Origin: Candidatus Bathyarchaeota archaeon RBG_13_52_12
GTDB lineage: Archaea; Thermoproteota; Bathyarchaeia; TCS64
Assembly (NCBI GenBank): GCA_001774245.1
Contig: MEZF01000047.1
Coordinates: forward strand, 117,455-141,342
Direction of reading: 5' to 3'
Length of the DNA stretch: 23,888 nt
The stretch's first letter is position 1. Each line of letters starts with the position of its first letter. This document shows, piece after piece, positions 6,813 through 14,469 of the stretch. The notes under the pieces were generated by a model. The model had not been told where the DNA came from. It did no database searches and was given only the letters and a program-made list of their open reading frames with translations. Made by a program: the position numbers and the translations under genes.

Positions 6813-7850
6813 TTGGCGAGACAACGGGCTAGAGAGCTCGGGATCGAGCTTGGATCGATGGAGACAGGTAAGCTGAACGCCATCACCGACGTCGAGGGCG
6901 TTGGGGTCGGCCACTCAACCTTGATCGAGGGTGAATCCATCCGGACAGGTGTCACAGCAATCGCTCCCCATAAGGGTAACCTGATTGATGAGAAGGTCGT
7001 TGCTGCTGTCGACCTCTTCAACGCCTACGGGAAATCCACGGGCCTCCCCCAAATCATCTACGAGGGAGTGCTCGAGACCCCAATAATTCTCACCGAGACC
7101 CTGAACACATGGAGGGTCGCTGACGCTGTGGTCGATTACCACATCGAACGGATGGGGATCGAGCCTAGCTCCCTGAACGTCGTCGTCGGGGAGACTAACG
7201 GTAGATACTTGACCGATAGCCTCAGCAGGCACGTCGGTAGGGAGCATGTCTTCGAGGCACTCGATATTGCGAGGAGCCCCAGCGGGAAGGGGCGAGTCCC
7301 AGAGGGCAACGTCGGCGGAGGCACGCCAATGACCGGATACGGCTTCAAAGGGGGTATTGGTACTTCGAGTCGAGTTGGCGACGGCTTCACCGTTGGCGCC
7401 CTTGTCCAGCTCAACTGCGGTAACAAGGAGGACCTCACGATCGCTGGAGTCCCCGTCGGGAGGGAAGTTACGCTCCCCAAGAAGCCTGCAACTAGTTCTG
7501 GTAATAGCATAATGATGATCATTGCCACAGATCTCGCCATTGATTCGCGGCAGATGTGGAAGGTAGCGAAGAGAGCGGCCCTCGGTCTCGCCCGGACAGG
7601 CACCTATGGTGGTAACGTCAGTGGCGACTTCACCATCGCCTTCACAACGGGGAGGGCACCTCATTTGGGTGATGATGACAAGTTTCTCAACCCTATCTAC
7701 AAGGCCACTGTTGAGGCGACTGAGGAGGCGGTGGTTAACGCCCTCTTCGTAGCGGAGACTATGACTGGCCACCTAGGTCACATCAGGTACGCCCTCCCCA
7801 TTGATCAGGTCGGGGAGATATTCAGCCGATACGGCCGAGAGCTCCACTAG
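6813..7850 (+). CDS. DmpA/P1-family N-terminal nucleophile aminopeptidase
   Basis: A 345-residue member of peptidase family S58 (DmpA, BapA). These proteins cut themselves into two chains and then release N-terminal D-, L- or beta-amino acids. TGKLNAITDVEGV near the N-terminus, NVGGGTPMTG and GFKGGIGTSSR are family signatures. SSGNSIMMIIATD contains an Asn-Ser pair (231/232) at the place where BapA and DmpA are processed, so Ser232 is the likely nucleophile. The open frame reaches ATG 6720, but that lies upstream of the TATA box at 6772-6780. TTG 6813, with a GGGGAG element just before it, keeps the conserved ARELGIELG opening. The class III aminotransferase follows 49 nt later on the same strand and could act on the released amino acids. 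Confidence 0.88.
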   Translation: MARQRARELGIELGSMETGKLNAITDVEGVGVGHSTLIEGESIRTGVTAIAPHKGNLIDEKVVAAVDLFNAYGKSTGLPQIIYEGVLETPIILTETLNTWRVADAVVDYHIERMGIEPSSLNVVVGETNGRYLTDSLSRHVGREHVFEALDIARSPSGKGRVPEGNVGGGTPMTGYGFKGGIGTSSRVGDGFTVGALVQLNCGNKEDLTIAGVPVGREVTLPKKPATSSGNSIMMIIATDLAIDSRQMWKVAKRAALGLARTGTYGGNVSGDFTIAFTTGRAPHLGDDDKFLNPIYKATVEATEEAVVNALFVAETMTGHLGHIRYALPIDQVGEIFSRYGRELH

Positions 7851-7899
7851 CTGGCAAACGTTAAACCCCGATGGGCGCCAATAGTCTCTGTGCAGCTTC

Positions 7900-9231
7900 T
7901 TGCCTAGTCTACAAGGCCCCAGGATTGTCGCGGGTCCTCCCGGTCCCCGCGTCACCAAGCTCCTCAGGGACTCTGGCTTAGAGCCCTCCTCCTACTCGAG
8001 CCCCATCATCGACGAGGCGAGGGGGATCTATGTTAAGGATCCCGATGAGAACGTTTTCACGGACCTAATCTCGGGACGATGCGTGGTCAACACCGGCTAT
8101 AACCACCCGAGGATCGTCGAGGCGGTGAAGAGGCAGGCTGAGAGGAGCATCCACTGGCAGACAGAGCAAGCATACACCCTCATCTGTAGACTGGAGAAGA
8201 TGCTTGACTCGGGGCCAAAGCAGGTCTACTGGAGCCAGGCGGGGAGTCTTGCTAACGAGCATGCGATAAAGGCTGTGCGCCGGGCGACGGGGAAGCCCTT
8301 GATCCTGAGCTTCACTGGCAGTTACCATGGCAGTAGCATGGGCGCTATAAGTCTGAGCGGATACGACCCCAGTATGAAGAGGCACTACGGCCCTCTCATC
8401 CCCGGCATAGTGCATGTACCCTATGCCTCGTGCTACAGGTGCCCCCTCAATCTGGAGCACCCCAGCTGCGCCCATGCTTGCCTTGCCTACATCGAGGAAG
8501 TTGTCTTCAAGAGCTATGTCCCGGCCGACGAGGTTGCCGCGGTCTTCGTTGAGCCCATCCAGGGGGACGCCGGCTGGCACATTCCTCCACCGGGGTGGCA
8601 CCAGGGGCTTAAGAAGCTATGTGAGAGGTTTGGCATATTGCACGTTGCCGACGAGGTACAGACGGGCTTCGGGAGAACGGGTAGGTGGCTGGGCATGGAT
8701 CACTGGGGGGTGAAGCCCGACGTTGTCCTCCTCGGGAAGGCGATGGGGAGCGGTGTCCCAATCAGCGCCTGCGTTCTTGGTAGGGACCTCCTTGAGTCCA
8801 CGGACTCTGAGCCGATACCTATACATGCCCAGAGTTTTAGCGCAACTCCCCTCGGTACTGCAGCGGCCCACGCCACCATCGACGTCATAGGTGACGAGCG
8901 CCTATGCGAGAACTCCGAGCGGATGGGTGCCTACATGAAGAATAGGCTTACTGACCTAATGGATGAGCACTCATGTATCGGGGACGTCCGCGGCCTCGGC
9001 CTCCTCATAGGAGTCGAAATCGTTAAGGACCGGGCGAAGAAGATCCCTGACCCAACGTCGGCGGATGCCATCTGCGCCGAAGCCTTCAGACGAGGGGTCT
9101 ACACCCTCAACATGGGCAGCTACGGGGGTAGAGCCCTCAGGGTTGCACCACCTCTCGTCATTACCGAGAAGCAGATAGACACAAGCATCGAGATTCTAGG
9201 AGAAGCGATAGGGAAAATCGAGAGAGATTAG
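7900..9231 (+). CDS. Class III PLP aminotransferase, archaeal GABA/ornithine type
   Basis: A 443-residue fold-type I aminotransferase resembling Pyrococcus class III enzymes annotated as 4-aminobutyrate or ornithine aminotransferases, some of which act as amino-acid racemases. DGNVF-like DENVFTDLISG, the SYHG loop near 141-144, EPIQGDAG at 218-225, DEVQTGFGRTG from Asp251 (pairs with the PLP nitrogen) and LLGKAMGSG with the Schiff-base Lys280 are all present. Four cysteines (178, 181, 190, 194) lie close together in a loop after VPYAS; similar Cys-rich loops occur in other members, and metal binding is possible. The start is TTG 7900, the only reasonable one before the conserved GPRIVAGPPGP opening. 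It ends tail to tail with the next gene, the two stop codons sharing TTAG. Substrate is uncertain. Confidence 0.88.
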   Translation: MPSLQGPRIVAGPPGPRVTKLLRDSGLEPSSYSSPIIDEARGIYVKDPDENVFTDLISGRCVVNTGYNHPRIVEAVKRQAERSIHWQTEQAYTLICRLEKMLDSGPKQVYWSQAGSLANEHAIKAVRRATGKPLILSFTGSYHGSSMGAISLSGYDPSMKRHYGPLIPGIVHVPYASCYRCPLNLEHPSCAHACLAYIEEVVFKSYVPADEVAAVFVEPIQGDAGWHIPPPGWHQGLKKLCERFGILHVADEVQTGFGRTGRWLGMDHWGVKPDVVLLGKAMGSGVPISACVLGRDLLESTDSEPIPIHAQSFSATPLGTAAAHATIDVIGDERLCENSERMGAYMKNRLTDLMDEHSCIGDVRGLGLLIGVEIVKDRAKKIPDPTSADAICAEAFRRGVYTLNMGSYGGRALRVAPPLVITEKQIDTSIEILGEAIGKIERD

Positions 9232-10526
9232 GGCTTGTAGCCCTTGATGAATTCCTCCGTGGCTGCAAGGTATGCGTCAATATCATCCTCAGTGTGCGGG
9301 CTGCTTATCCAGCAGTGGGTGACGGTGGGGCTGAGGTAGATGATTCCCCTGTCGAGCATATGGGCGAAGTATGCCTTCGTCGCCGCCAAGTCGTTCTTGG
9401 CCGTGTCCCCCGCGTTTCTGGGGATCTTGCCCTGAAAGTGGATTGCGAAGGTGGAGCCGATACCTGTGACCGTCGCTGGGAGCTGCCCACGCCTGAAGAC
9501 TTCCTCAAGACCATCCCTCATCCTCCTCCCCAGCTTGTCTATGCTGATGTAGATTCTGCCGTCCTTGAGTAGGTCTAGGGTCGTGCAGCCTGCCACCATG
9601 CTGATCGGGTTACCCGTGAATGTGCCCCCCTGAGCGACGCGGTCCTCAGCTCTGGGGTACTTCCTCTGATCGATGTGCTCCATGATCTCAGCGGATCCGC
9701 AGAAGGCGCCTATTGGAAAGCCGCCTCCAATGATCTTGCCTAGGATGGTGAGGTCGGGCTTGACCCCGTATAGCTCCTGTGCTCCCCCTGGGGCGAGGCG
9801 GAAGCCGGTGACGACCTCATCGAATATGAGCAGGGTATCGGTCGCGTCACAGGCTTCACGTAGGCCCTGGAGGTATCCGGGCTCCGGTGTAAGGAACCCT
9901 GCGGCGCCCATCACGGGCTCAAGTATGATGCAGGCGTACTCCCTCGCCTTGAGCCGTTTCCTAGCCGCCTCCAGGTTGTTGAATGGAACAGCGTCGGTGT
10001 CCTCGGTGGTCTTAGGGCTCAGTCCAGCGGACTCGGACCTGGTGAAGGGGTAGCTCACCGACTTGTGGAGGCTGTCGTAGCCGCCATGCCAGCCACCCTC
10101 TATCTTGAGCATCTTCATGCGATTAGTGTATCCGCGTGCGAGGCGGGTCCCGTACATGTTCGCCTCGGTACCGCTCGCGCAGTAGCGCACCATCTCCGCC
10201 GAGGGCACGTTCTTCACTATGCGCTCAGCGAGCTCTATCTCCAGTTCGTGGCTGAAGCCTATGTGGGTACCATATGGGAGTTGCTTCTTCACAGCGTCCA
10301 TTACCTTCTTTGGGCTGTGGCCGAGGATCAGTGCCCCGTGGCCGACCCAGAAGTCCGTGTACTCGTTGCCGTCCACGTCCCTGAGCTTGATGCCCTGCGC
10401 CTCCTCGACGAAGAATGGGTAGGGGGGCAGCGCCCTGATTCCGTAGCTCACCCCTGCTGGGAGGACCTTGCACGCCCTGTCGTATAGTTCCTTAGATTTT
10501 GGAGTTTTACCCGCGAACACCAACAC
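9228..10526 (-). CDS. HemL-like class III aminotransferase/aminomutase
   Basis: A 432-residue relative of glutamate-1-semialdehyde 2,1-aminomutase. Seen are VGHGALILGH near 61-70, ASGTEAN near 117-123, GGWHGGYDS near 144-152, EPVMGAAGF at 203-211, FDEVVTGFR with Asp236, and ILGKIIGGG with the PLP-binding Lys264. HemL makes 5-aminolevulinate for tetrapyrrole synthesis, but no other heme gene is nearby, and many archaeal HemL-like proteins are aminotransferases of unknown substrate, so the symbol is withheld. GTG 10526, TTG 10523 and GTG 10520 lie together; the outermost is given, with an AGGGGA element nearby. The gene starts 51 nt after the PEP carboxykinase stop and may be read through from it. 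Confidence 0.83.
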   Translation of the reverse strand: MLVFAGKTPKSKELYDRACKVLPAGVSYGIRALPPYPFFVEEAQGIKLRDVDGNEYTDFWVGHGALILGHSPKKVMDAVKKQLPYGTHIGFSHELEIELAERIVKNVPSAEMVRYCASGTEANMYGTRLARGYTNRMKMLKIEGGWHGGYDSLHKSVSYPFTRSESAGLSPKTTEDTDAVPFNNLEAARKRLKAREYACIILEPVMGAAGFLTPEPGYLQGLREACDATDTLLIFDEVVTGFRLAPGGAQELYGVKPDLTILGKIIGGGFPIGAFCGSAEIMEHIDQRKYPRAEDRVAQGGTFTGNPISMVAGCTTLDLLKDGRIYISIDKLGRRMRDGLEEVFRRGQLPATVTGIGSTFAIHFQGKIPRNAGDTAKNDLAATKAYFAHMLDRGIIYLSPTVTHCWISSPHTEDDIDAYLAATEEFIKGYKP

Positions 10527-10577
10527 GTATCCCCTGCGATGGTTGAATGAGGAAGTGTGAGCGGTAAAAAGGTTTGA

Positions 10578-12449
10578 CTAGACGAAGGAGATCGGCGGGA
10601 ATGCGTCCTTCCCCGTGCGTATCTTCAGCTCCTGAAGCTCCCTCTTCTGCTGGTTGAGGATATCCCAGAACTCCCTCGGCATATTGGGTTCATCCTTGTA
10701 GAACTGCTCCATGCGGGCGATCTTCTCGAGGTATTTTGTGACGCGTATGCTGAACTGCTGTATGTATTCCTCCTCGGTGTAGTCCTTCTTGAAGACGGTT
10801 TTGAAGAGTTGTTTGAGGTCCTTGTAGAGTGGGATCATGCCTATAGGTGTCTTAATGGCGTCGTATTCCCCATTGACGCGGCCTTCTGCCCAGAGGACCC
10901 AGATCTTCTTGTCGACCTTCGTGTTTGTGTACTTGCCCTCATGGCGGAGGAAGTAGTTGGTCGCGTAGACTCGTGGCTTGTGTGTGAGCTTCCTGCCGAA
11001 CTTGATGTGGTTCGTGAGATAGGTTGAGAGGGGGACGACGACGAAGTCGATGTTCGCCATCAGGTCCTGCCTGCGTACACCAGTTTTCCCGATTGTGGCG
11101 GTTGTTGTCTCAGACTCGAGAGTGGCACCGATGTAGACTCCATGTTCCCAGCTCAGCGCCTCGGCTATGGGGACGTTTGTGTCAGAGTCGCGGCCACCGT
11201 AGAATATTCCCTCGACGGTGACCCCGTCAGGGTCGTTATATCGGGGGTCGACGTTCTCCAGCTCACTGAGCCTCATGGTGTATCGGGCGTTCCCGTGGGC
11301 GAAGGGTATCTCGTTCCCATCTTTGTCCTTCTTCCCCTTGAACCATTCTCCGCTGAAGTTTGTTCCCTTCTCAGGGATATCGCTACGGCCCATCCCGAGC
11401 CAATAGGGTATACCATCTGAGATCAGGATGTTGCTGAAGATCAGTTCTCTAGGGGTCGTAAGGCTCTTGTAGATGAGGGGGTCGTCGACTGGGTTTACGT
11501 CTTGTATTATGCCGAATATGCCCTGCTCGATGTTGACGCCACGGCAGTAGCCTTCCTTATCCTCCTTGAGGTAGGCGATGTCGTCGCCGACTATGCTCTG
11601 CCCCGGGATCATGGCGGTGCTCGTCTTTCCGCAGGCGCTCGGGTAGGCTCCGGCGAAGTAGGTCACCCTCTTCTTACCTAGCGGGTGAATACCCATGAGG
11701 AGCATGTGCTCCGATAGCCAGTCCTCGTGATTTGCTTTATAGATGGCTAGACGGAGCGCTAGCTTCTTCAGCCCAACGCTGTTCCCCGCGTACTGGTTGT
11801 TTGCGGAGTAAACCTTCCCGTCGACGACGTCTATGTAGATCCTCCGGCTTATGGTGTTCTTGGTGACTTTCCTATCGTCGAGCTCCCCTGCAGAGTGGAG
11901 GAAGGTGAAGAACTCTTTACCTCCTTTAAGGTGCTTGAACTGCTCGTATCCCTGCCGGTAGAGGAGATCCTCGCTGTGGGCGACGTAGGACGAGTCGGTG
12001 ACCTGCATGGCGCAGAGGCTGAACCTGCTGTTCGTCGGCCCGAGGCTATAGAACTTAACGAGCATCTCCTTACCCTTCATACAACCGTCCATTATTCCAA
12101 GGATCTCATTCAGTCCCTCGTCACGGTTTATGGTGTTGATGTTCTTACTCAGCCTCATCTCCGGTGGGGTGAGGACTTTTGTGCTCCCCACGTCCCGCGC
12201 AAGGTCGTAGAAGCCGTCAAAGTGGATGGTGTGCCCCTTCATCTTAAGAGGCACCTCTTCCCCCCTCTCCAGGGCGAGTTCCCTGACATGGGCAACGTCC
12301 TCAAGTGATTCGCCGAAAACGGTGACCCTCGCTGGTTTGCAGAGCCTGACGAACCCGTTTAGCTGATCAATCACATGCTGGTTGCCGAGGCCTTCAATAT
12401 TCTCCAGGCTCGGCTTGTTCAGGACCTTACCAAGGTCGCCCGGGATCAT
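10578..12449 (-). CDS. pckG: Phosphoenolpyruvate carboxykinase (GTP)
   Basis: A full-length 623-residue GTP-dependent PEP carboxykinase, converting oxaloacetate and GTP to PEP, CO2 and GDP in gluconeogenesis. The kinase loop GAYPSACGKTS spans 267-277 with the reactive Cys273; GDDIAYL follows at 288-294 as the metal-binding kinase-2 motif. YGGRDSDTNVP and the Arg- and Trp-containing C-terminal region fit the GTP family, not the ATP family. The start is ATG 12449 with a TATA-like element at 12480-12487, giving a very short leader. An amino-acid-degrading organism needs this enzyme to make sugars from C4 acids, which agrees with the neighbours. Nothing unusual was noticed in the catalytic motifs. 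Confidence 0.96.
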   Translation of the reverse strand: MIPGDLGKVLNKPSLENIEGLGNQHVIDQLNGFVRLCKPARVTVFGESLEDVAHVRELALERGEEVPLKMKGHTIHFDGFYDLARDVGSTKVLTPPEMRLSKNINTINRDEGLNEILGIMDGCMKGKEMLVKFYSLGPTNSRFSLCAMQVTDSSYVAHSEDLLYRQGYEQFKHLKGGKEFFTFLHSAGELDDRKVTKNTISRRIYIDVVDGKVYSANNQYAGNSVGLKKLALRLAIYKANHEDWLSEHMLLMGIHPLGKKRVTYFAGAYPSACGKTSTAMIPGQSIVGDDIAYLKEDKEGYCRGVNIEQGIFGIIQDVNPVDDPLIYKSLTTPRELIFSNILISDGIPYWLGMGRSDIPEKGTNFSGEWFKGKKDKDGNEIPFAHGNARYTMRLSELENVDPRYNDPDGVTVEGIFYGGRDSDTNVPIAEALSWEHGVYIGATLESETTTATIGKTGVRRQDLMANIDFVVVPLSTYLTNHIKFGRKLTHKPRVYATNYFLRHEGKYTNTKVDKKIWVLWAEGRVNGEYDAIKTPIGMIPLYKDLKQLFKTVFKKDYTEEEYIQQFSIRVTKYLEKIARMEQFYKDEPNMPREFWDILNQQKRELQELKIRTGKDAFPPISFV

Positions 12450-12479
12450 TAACCATCAAAAGAGGTTACGCACATCGCC

Positions 12480-12487
12480 GATAAGTG
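12480..12487 (-). promoter_or_regulatory. Candidate TATA box of pckG
   Basis: On the minus strand this reads CACTTATC, with its centre about 34 nt before the ATG at 12449. It is a moderate match to the archaeal consensus. Confidence 0.4.
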
Positions 12488-12532
12488 TAACGGTCGCCTT
12501 GCGCATTCGCGCGCATTGCACGTGAGCGAGGA

Positions 12533-12661
12533 TCATTCACTCTGCTTAGAATCCATCTTCATCTTCTTCCCTACGGATAGGGAGTCGAAGAACCCGATTG
12601 TCGCCACAATGATTGCGACCGCGATGGCGATTACATTGGGGTCTAGATAAATCTCTGCCAT
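12533..12661 (-). CDS. Small single-pass membrane protein, 42 residues
   Basis: An open frame from ATG 12661 to TGA 12533-12535. A short acidic N-terminus (MAEIYLDP) is followed by a clear transmembrane helix, residues 9-27, rich in Ile, Val and Ala, then FFDSLSVGKK and a Lys/Met/Ser tail. The charge pattern suggests the C-terminus faces the cytoplasm. A strong TATA box (12683-12691) is centred 26 nt before the ATG, so the transcript would be leaderless, and a GGTGAG element is also present. It occupies the gap between pckG and the creatininase genes. I do not recognise the family. Small one-helix proteins often act as subunits or regulators of membrane complexes, but nothing here shows the partner. 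Confidence 0.55.
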   Translation of the reverse strand: MAEIYLDPNVIAIAVAIIVATIGFFDSLSVGKKMKMDSKQSE

Positions 12662-12682
12662 GTTATGGAACTCACCCAATAA

Positions 12683-12691
12683 GATATATAG
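12683..12691 (-). promoter_or_regulatory. TATA box of the 42-residue membrane protein gene
   Basis: GATATATAG reads CTATATATC on minus, centred at 12687, 26 nt from the ATG at 12661. It is nearly symmetrical, so it could also serve the creatininase gene starting at 12752 with a longer leader. Confidence 0.55.
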
Positions 12692-12751
12692 CGTTTTAGG
12701 GCAACACCAGCAACAGTTAAGACTGAATGCGCACCCTGTTCATGGATCATC

Positions 12752-13696
12752 ATGAGTGAGAACGGTGTTCTATCCAGGTTCTGGCTCTGGGAGCTAACGC
12801 GCCCCGCCTTCGAGGATTGGCTCGCCAACGACCCCGCTCCGGTCGTCATCATCGGCATCGGCGCGATCGAGCAGCACGCTGTCCACCTCCCACTGGGGTG
12901 CGACAGCATAGGCGTCGCCAGGTTCGTACACGACGTCGCAGAGAAGACAAACAGCGTGTGTCTTCACCCCACATGGGCGGGCTACTCGCCGCACCACATG
13001 GAGTTCTCGGGGACCGTCACTTATAGCCACGAGACACTCCTCAACATCCTCCTCGACACAATTAGGAGCCTCGCCTACCACGGTGTGAAGCGCTTCGTCC
13101 TCATCAACTACCACGGTGGCAACGAGAACATCATGAAACTCGCGGCCCAGATCGCAAAGAGGGAGTACCACGTCATGGTTGCCACCCCCCACGGACCGGA
13201 TAACACTGAGCTCTCTAAAAAGATTAAGGAGAGGATGCAGAGGTACCTCGAAGTCCACAGTTGCGCCCGGGAAACCAGCTACGCGCTCCACTACTTCCCC
13301 GAGCTAGTCGAGATGTGGCGCCTTGAGGATTGGGAGAACCCGACTCTCATACCCGACTACCTACTCGAGTTCCTCAACCCCGATCGACCTGACTACGAGA
13401 TGGTCAGCCAGATATTCAACGCCAGCATTGGCCCGGACACCCACGACATCACCAAGACGGGGCAGTACAGTATCAACGATCCCCGCACCGCGACTAAGGA
13501 GGAGGGAGACGCCATGGCCGCAGAGGTGACCCAGTTCCTCGTCGACTTCATAAACACCTGGAAGAAACTGCCGGTACCCCCCGCTTATAGGGATGAATGT
13601 GAGTGTGGTGACCCTGATTGTCACGAGGAGCACGGCGACGACTGCGGATGCGGCGGAGAGGGACCCTGTCATGACCATAAAGACGGTGATGCTTGA
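12752..13696 (+). CDS. Creatininase-family amidohydrolase with Cys/His-rich tail
   Basis: A 314-residue creatininase-family enzyme, a group that opens cyclic amides or removes formyl and similar groups with two metal ions (Mn, Zn or Fe). GAIEQHAVHLPLGCDS gives Glu40, His42 and Asp51, NYHGGNEN gives His121 and CARETS gives Glu174, matching the ligand set of creatininase. The body ends near residue 279. It is followed by a tail at 280-314 with Cys at 283, 285, 290, 298, 300 and 306 and His at 291, 294, 307 and 309, separated by Asp, Glu and Gly. Such a tail is not part of the usual family fold and looks like a metal-binding appendage. The last 26 nt overlap the next creatininase gene. The start is ATG 12752. 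The substrate is unknown. Confidence 0.85.
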   Translation: MSENGVLSRFWLWELTRPAFEDWLANDPAPVVIIGIGAIEQHAVHLPLGCDSIGVARFVHDVAEKTNSVCLHPTWAGYSPHHMEFSGTVTYSHETLLNILLDTIRSLAYHGVKRFVLINYHGGNENIMKLAAQIAKREYHVMVATPHGPDNTELSKKIKERMQRYLEVHSCARETSYALHYFPELVEMWRLEDWENPTLIPDYLLEFLNPDRPDYEMVSQIFNASIGPDTHDITKTGQYSINDPRTATKEEGDAMAAEVTQFLVDFINTWKKLPVPPAYRDECECGDPDCHEEHGDDCGCGGEGPCHDHKDGDA

Positions 13697-14417
13697 GGAT
13701 CTCACCTGGCCCCTGGTGGAGAAGGCGCTGATTGACGGCTATAAGACCGTACTCGTCCCAGTTGGCTCTATAGAGCAGCACGGCTACCATCTCCCCTTGG
13801 CAACGGACTCTCTCTTTGGTGAGGCACTGGCGAAGCGGCTCGCTGAGAAGATGGGTAAGACTTTAGTGGCGCCGGTAATCCGTCCCGGCTGCAGCGTCCA
13901 CCACATGGGATTCCCGGGTAGCCTCGACGTCAGCCCAGCCACCCTAATGAGCGTGGTCAGGGACGTCTGCTTCAGCCTCGACCATCACGGTTTCGAGTAC
14001 ATAATCCTGATCCCCACCCACGGTGGTAACTTCGCACCCGTCGCCACCGTTACCCAGGAAATCGCGCCAAAGCTGAAGGCTAACCTCGTCGCCATGGGTG
14101 ACCTCATGAGCCTCATTGGAAAGATGCAGGAGGCAGCAGTCGAGATGGGTATTCCGCGTGAGGCCGTTGGAGGCCACGCCTGCGCCGGTGAGACGAGTAT
14201 AATCCTCGCCTACCGCCCCGACCTCGTCAGGATGAAGGAGACGAAGCCAGGCTACATGGGCCCCTTCACAACCATGTACCAGAGGAAGGGCTTCAAGGCC
14301 GTAAGCCCCACCGGCGTCATGGGTGATCCCCGACCCAGCACTAAGGAAGCGGGAGAGCTGATGATCGAGAAGATTACAGAGATGTACCTCACCGCTATAA
14401 AACGCGAGCTAGGATAA
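13671..14417 (+). CDS. Creatininase-family amidohydrolase
   Basis: A 248-residue creatininase-family protein with the full ligand set: GSIEQHGYHLPLATDS gives Glu35, His37 and Asp46, THGGN gives His117 and HACAGETS gives Glu174. The length is that of the bare family fold. The open frame begins at 13593, but ATG 13671 has a GGAGAGGGA ribosome-binding site about 8 nt upstream and gives the usual N-terminus, so it is chosen. ATG 13689 is a second option. The gene overlaps the preceding creatininase by 26 nt in another frame, which implies coupled expression and perhaps a mixed oligomer. Family members include creatinine amidohydrolase, F420-pathway FAPy deformylase and mycofactocin MftE; the exact reaction cannot be told here. 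Confidence 0.87.
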   Translation: MTIKTVMLEDLTWPLVEKALIDGYKTVLVPVGSIEQHGYHLPLATDSLFGEALAKRLAEKMGKTLVAPVIRPGCSVHHMGFPGSLDVSPATLMSVVRDVCFSLDHHGFEYIILIPTHGGNFAPVATVTQEIAPKLKANLVAMGDLMSLIGKMQEAAVEMGIPREAVGGHACAGETSIILAYRPDLVRMKETKPGYMGPFTTMYQRKGFKAVSPTGVMGDPRPSTKEAGELMIEKITEMYLTAIKRELG

Positions 14418-14445
14418 CAACTTACTAATAAACCGGACTGGGGAC

Positions 14446-14452
14446 AAAAAAA
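14446..14452 (-). terminator. Poly-T terminator after argG
   Basis: Seven A on plus, so seven T on minus, preceded by GAGGG, lie 17 nt after the argG stop in the gap between convergent genes. Confidence 0.5.
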
Positions 14453-14469
14453 CCCTCAGTGAGATGCCT

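Noticed and set aside
6915..7772. A 285-codon minus-strand open frame
   Set aside because: It is antisense to the DmpA gene, shows no motif, and is rich in residues typical of shadow frames (Asp, Val, Gly, Arg mix).
8065..8601. A 178-codon minus-strand open frame
   Set aside because: It is antisense to the class III aminotransferase, which has all catalytic residues.
12501..12530. Short repeated GCGCATT motif that could start a repeat array
   Set aside because: Only two partial copies with no regular spacers, so it is neither CRISPR nor a tandem repeat of note.
12643..12909. An 88-codon minus-strand open frame crossing the gap before the first creatininase
   Set aside because: It overlaps both the 42-residue membrane gene's start and the creatininase N-terminus and contains no coherent helix or motif.
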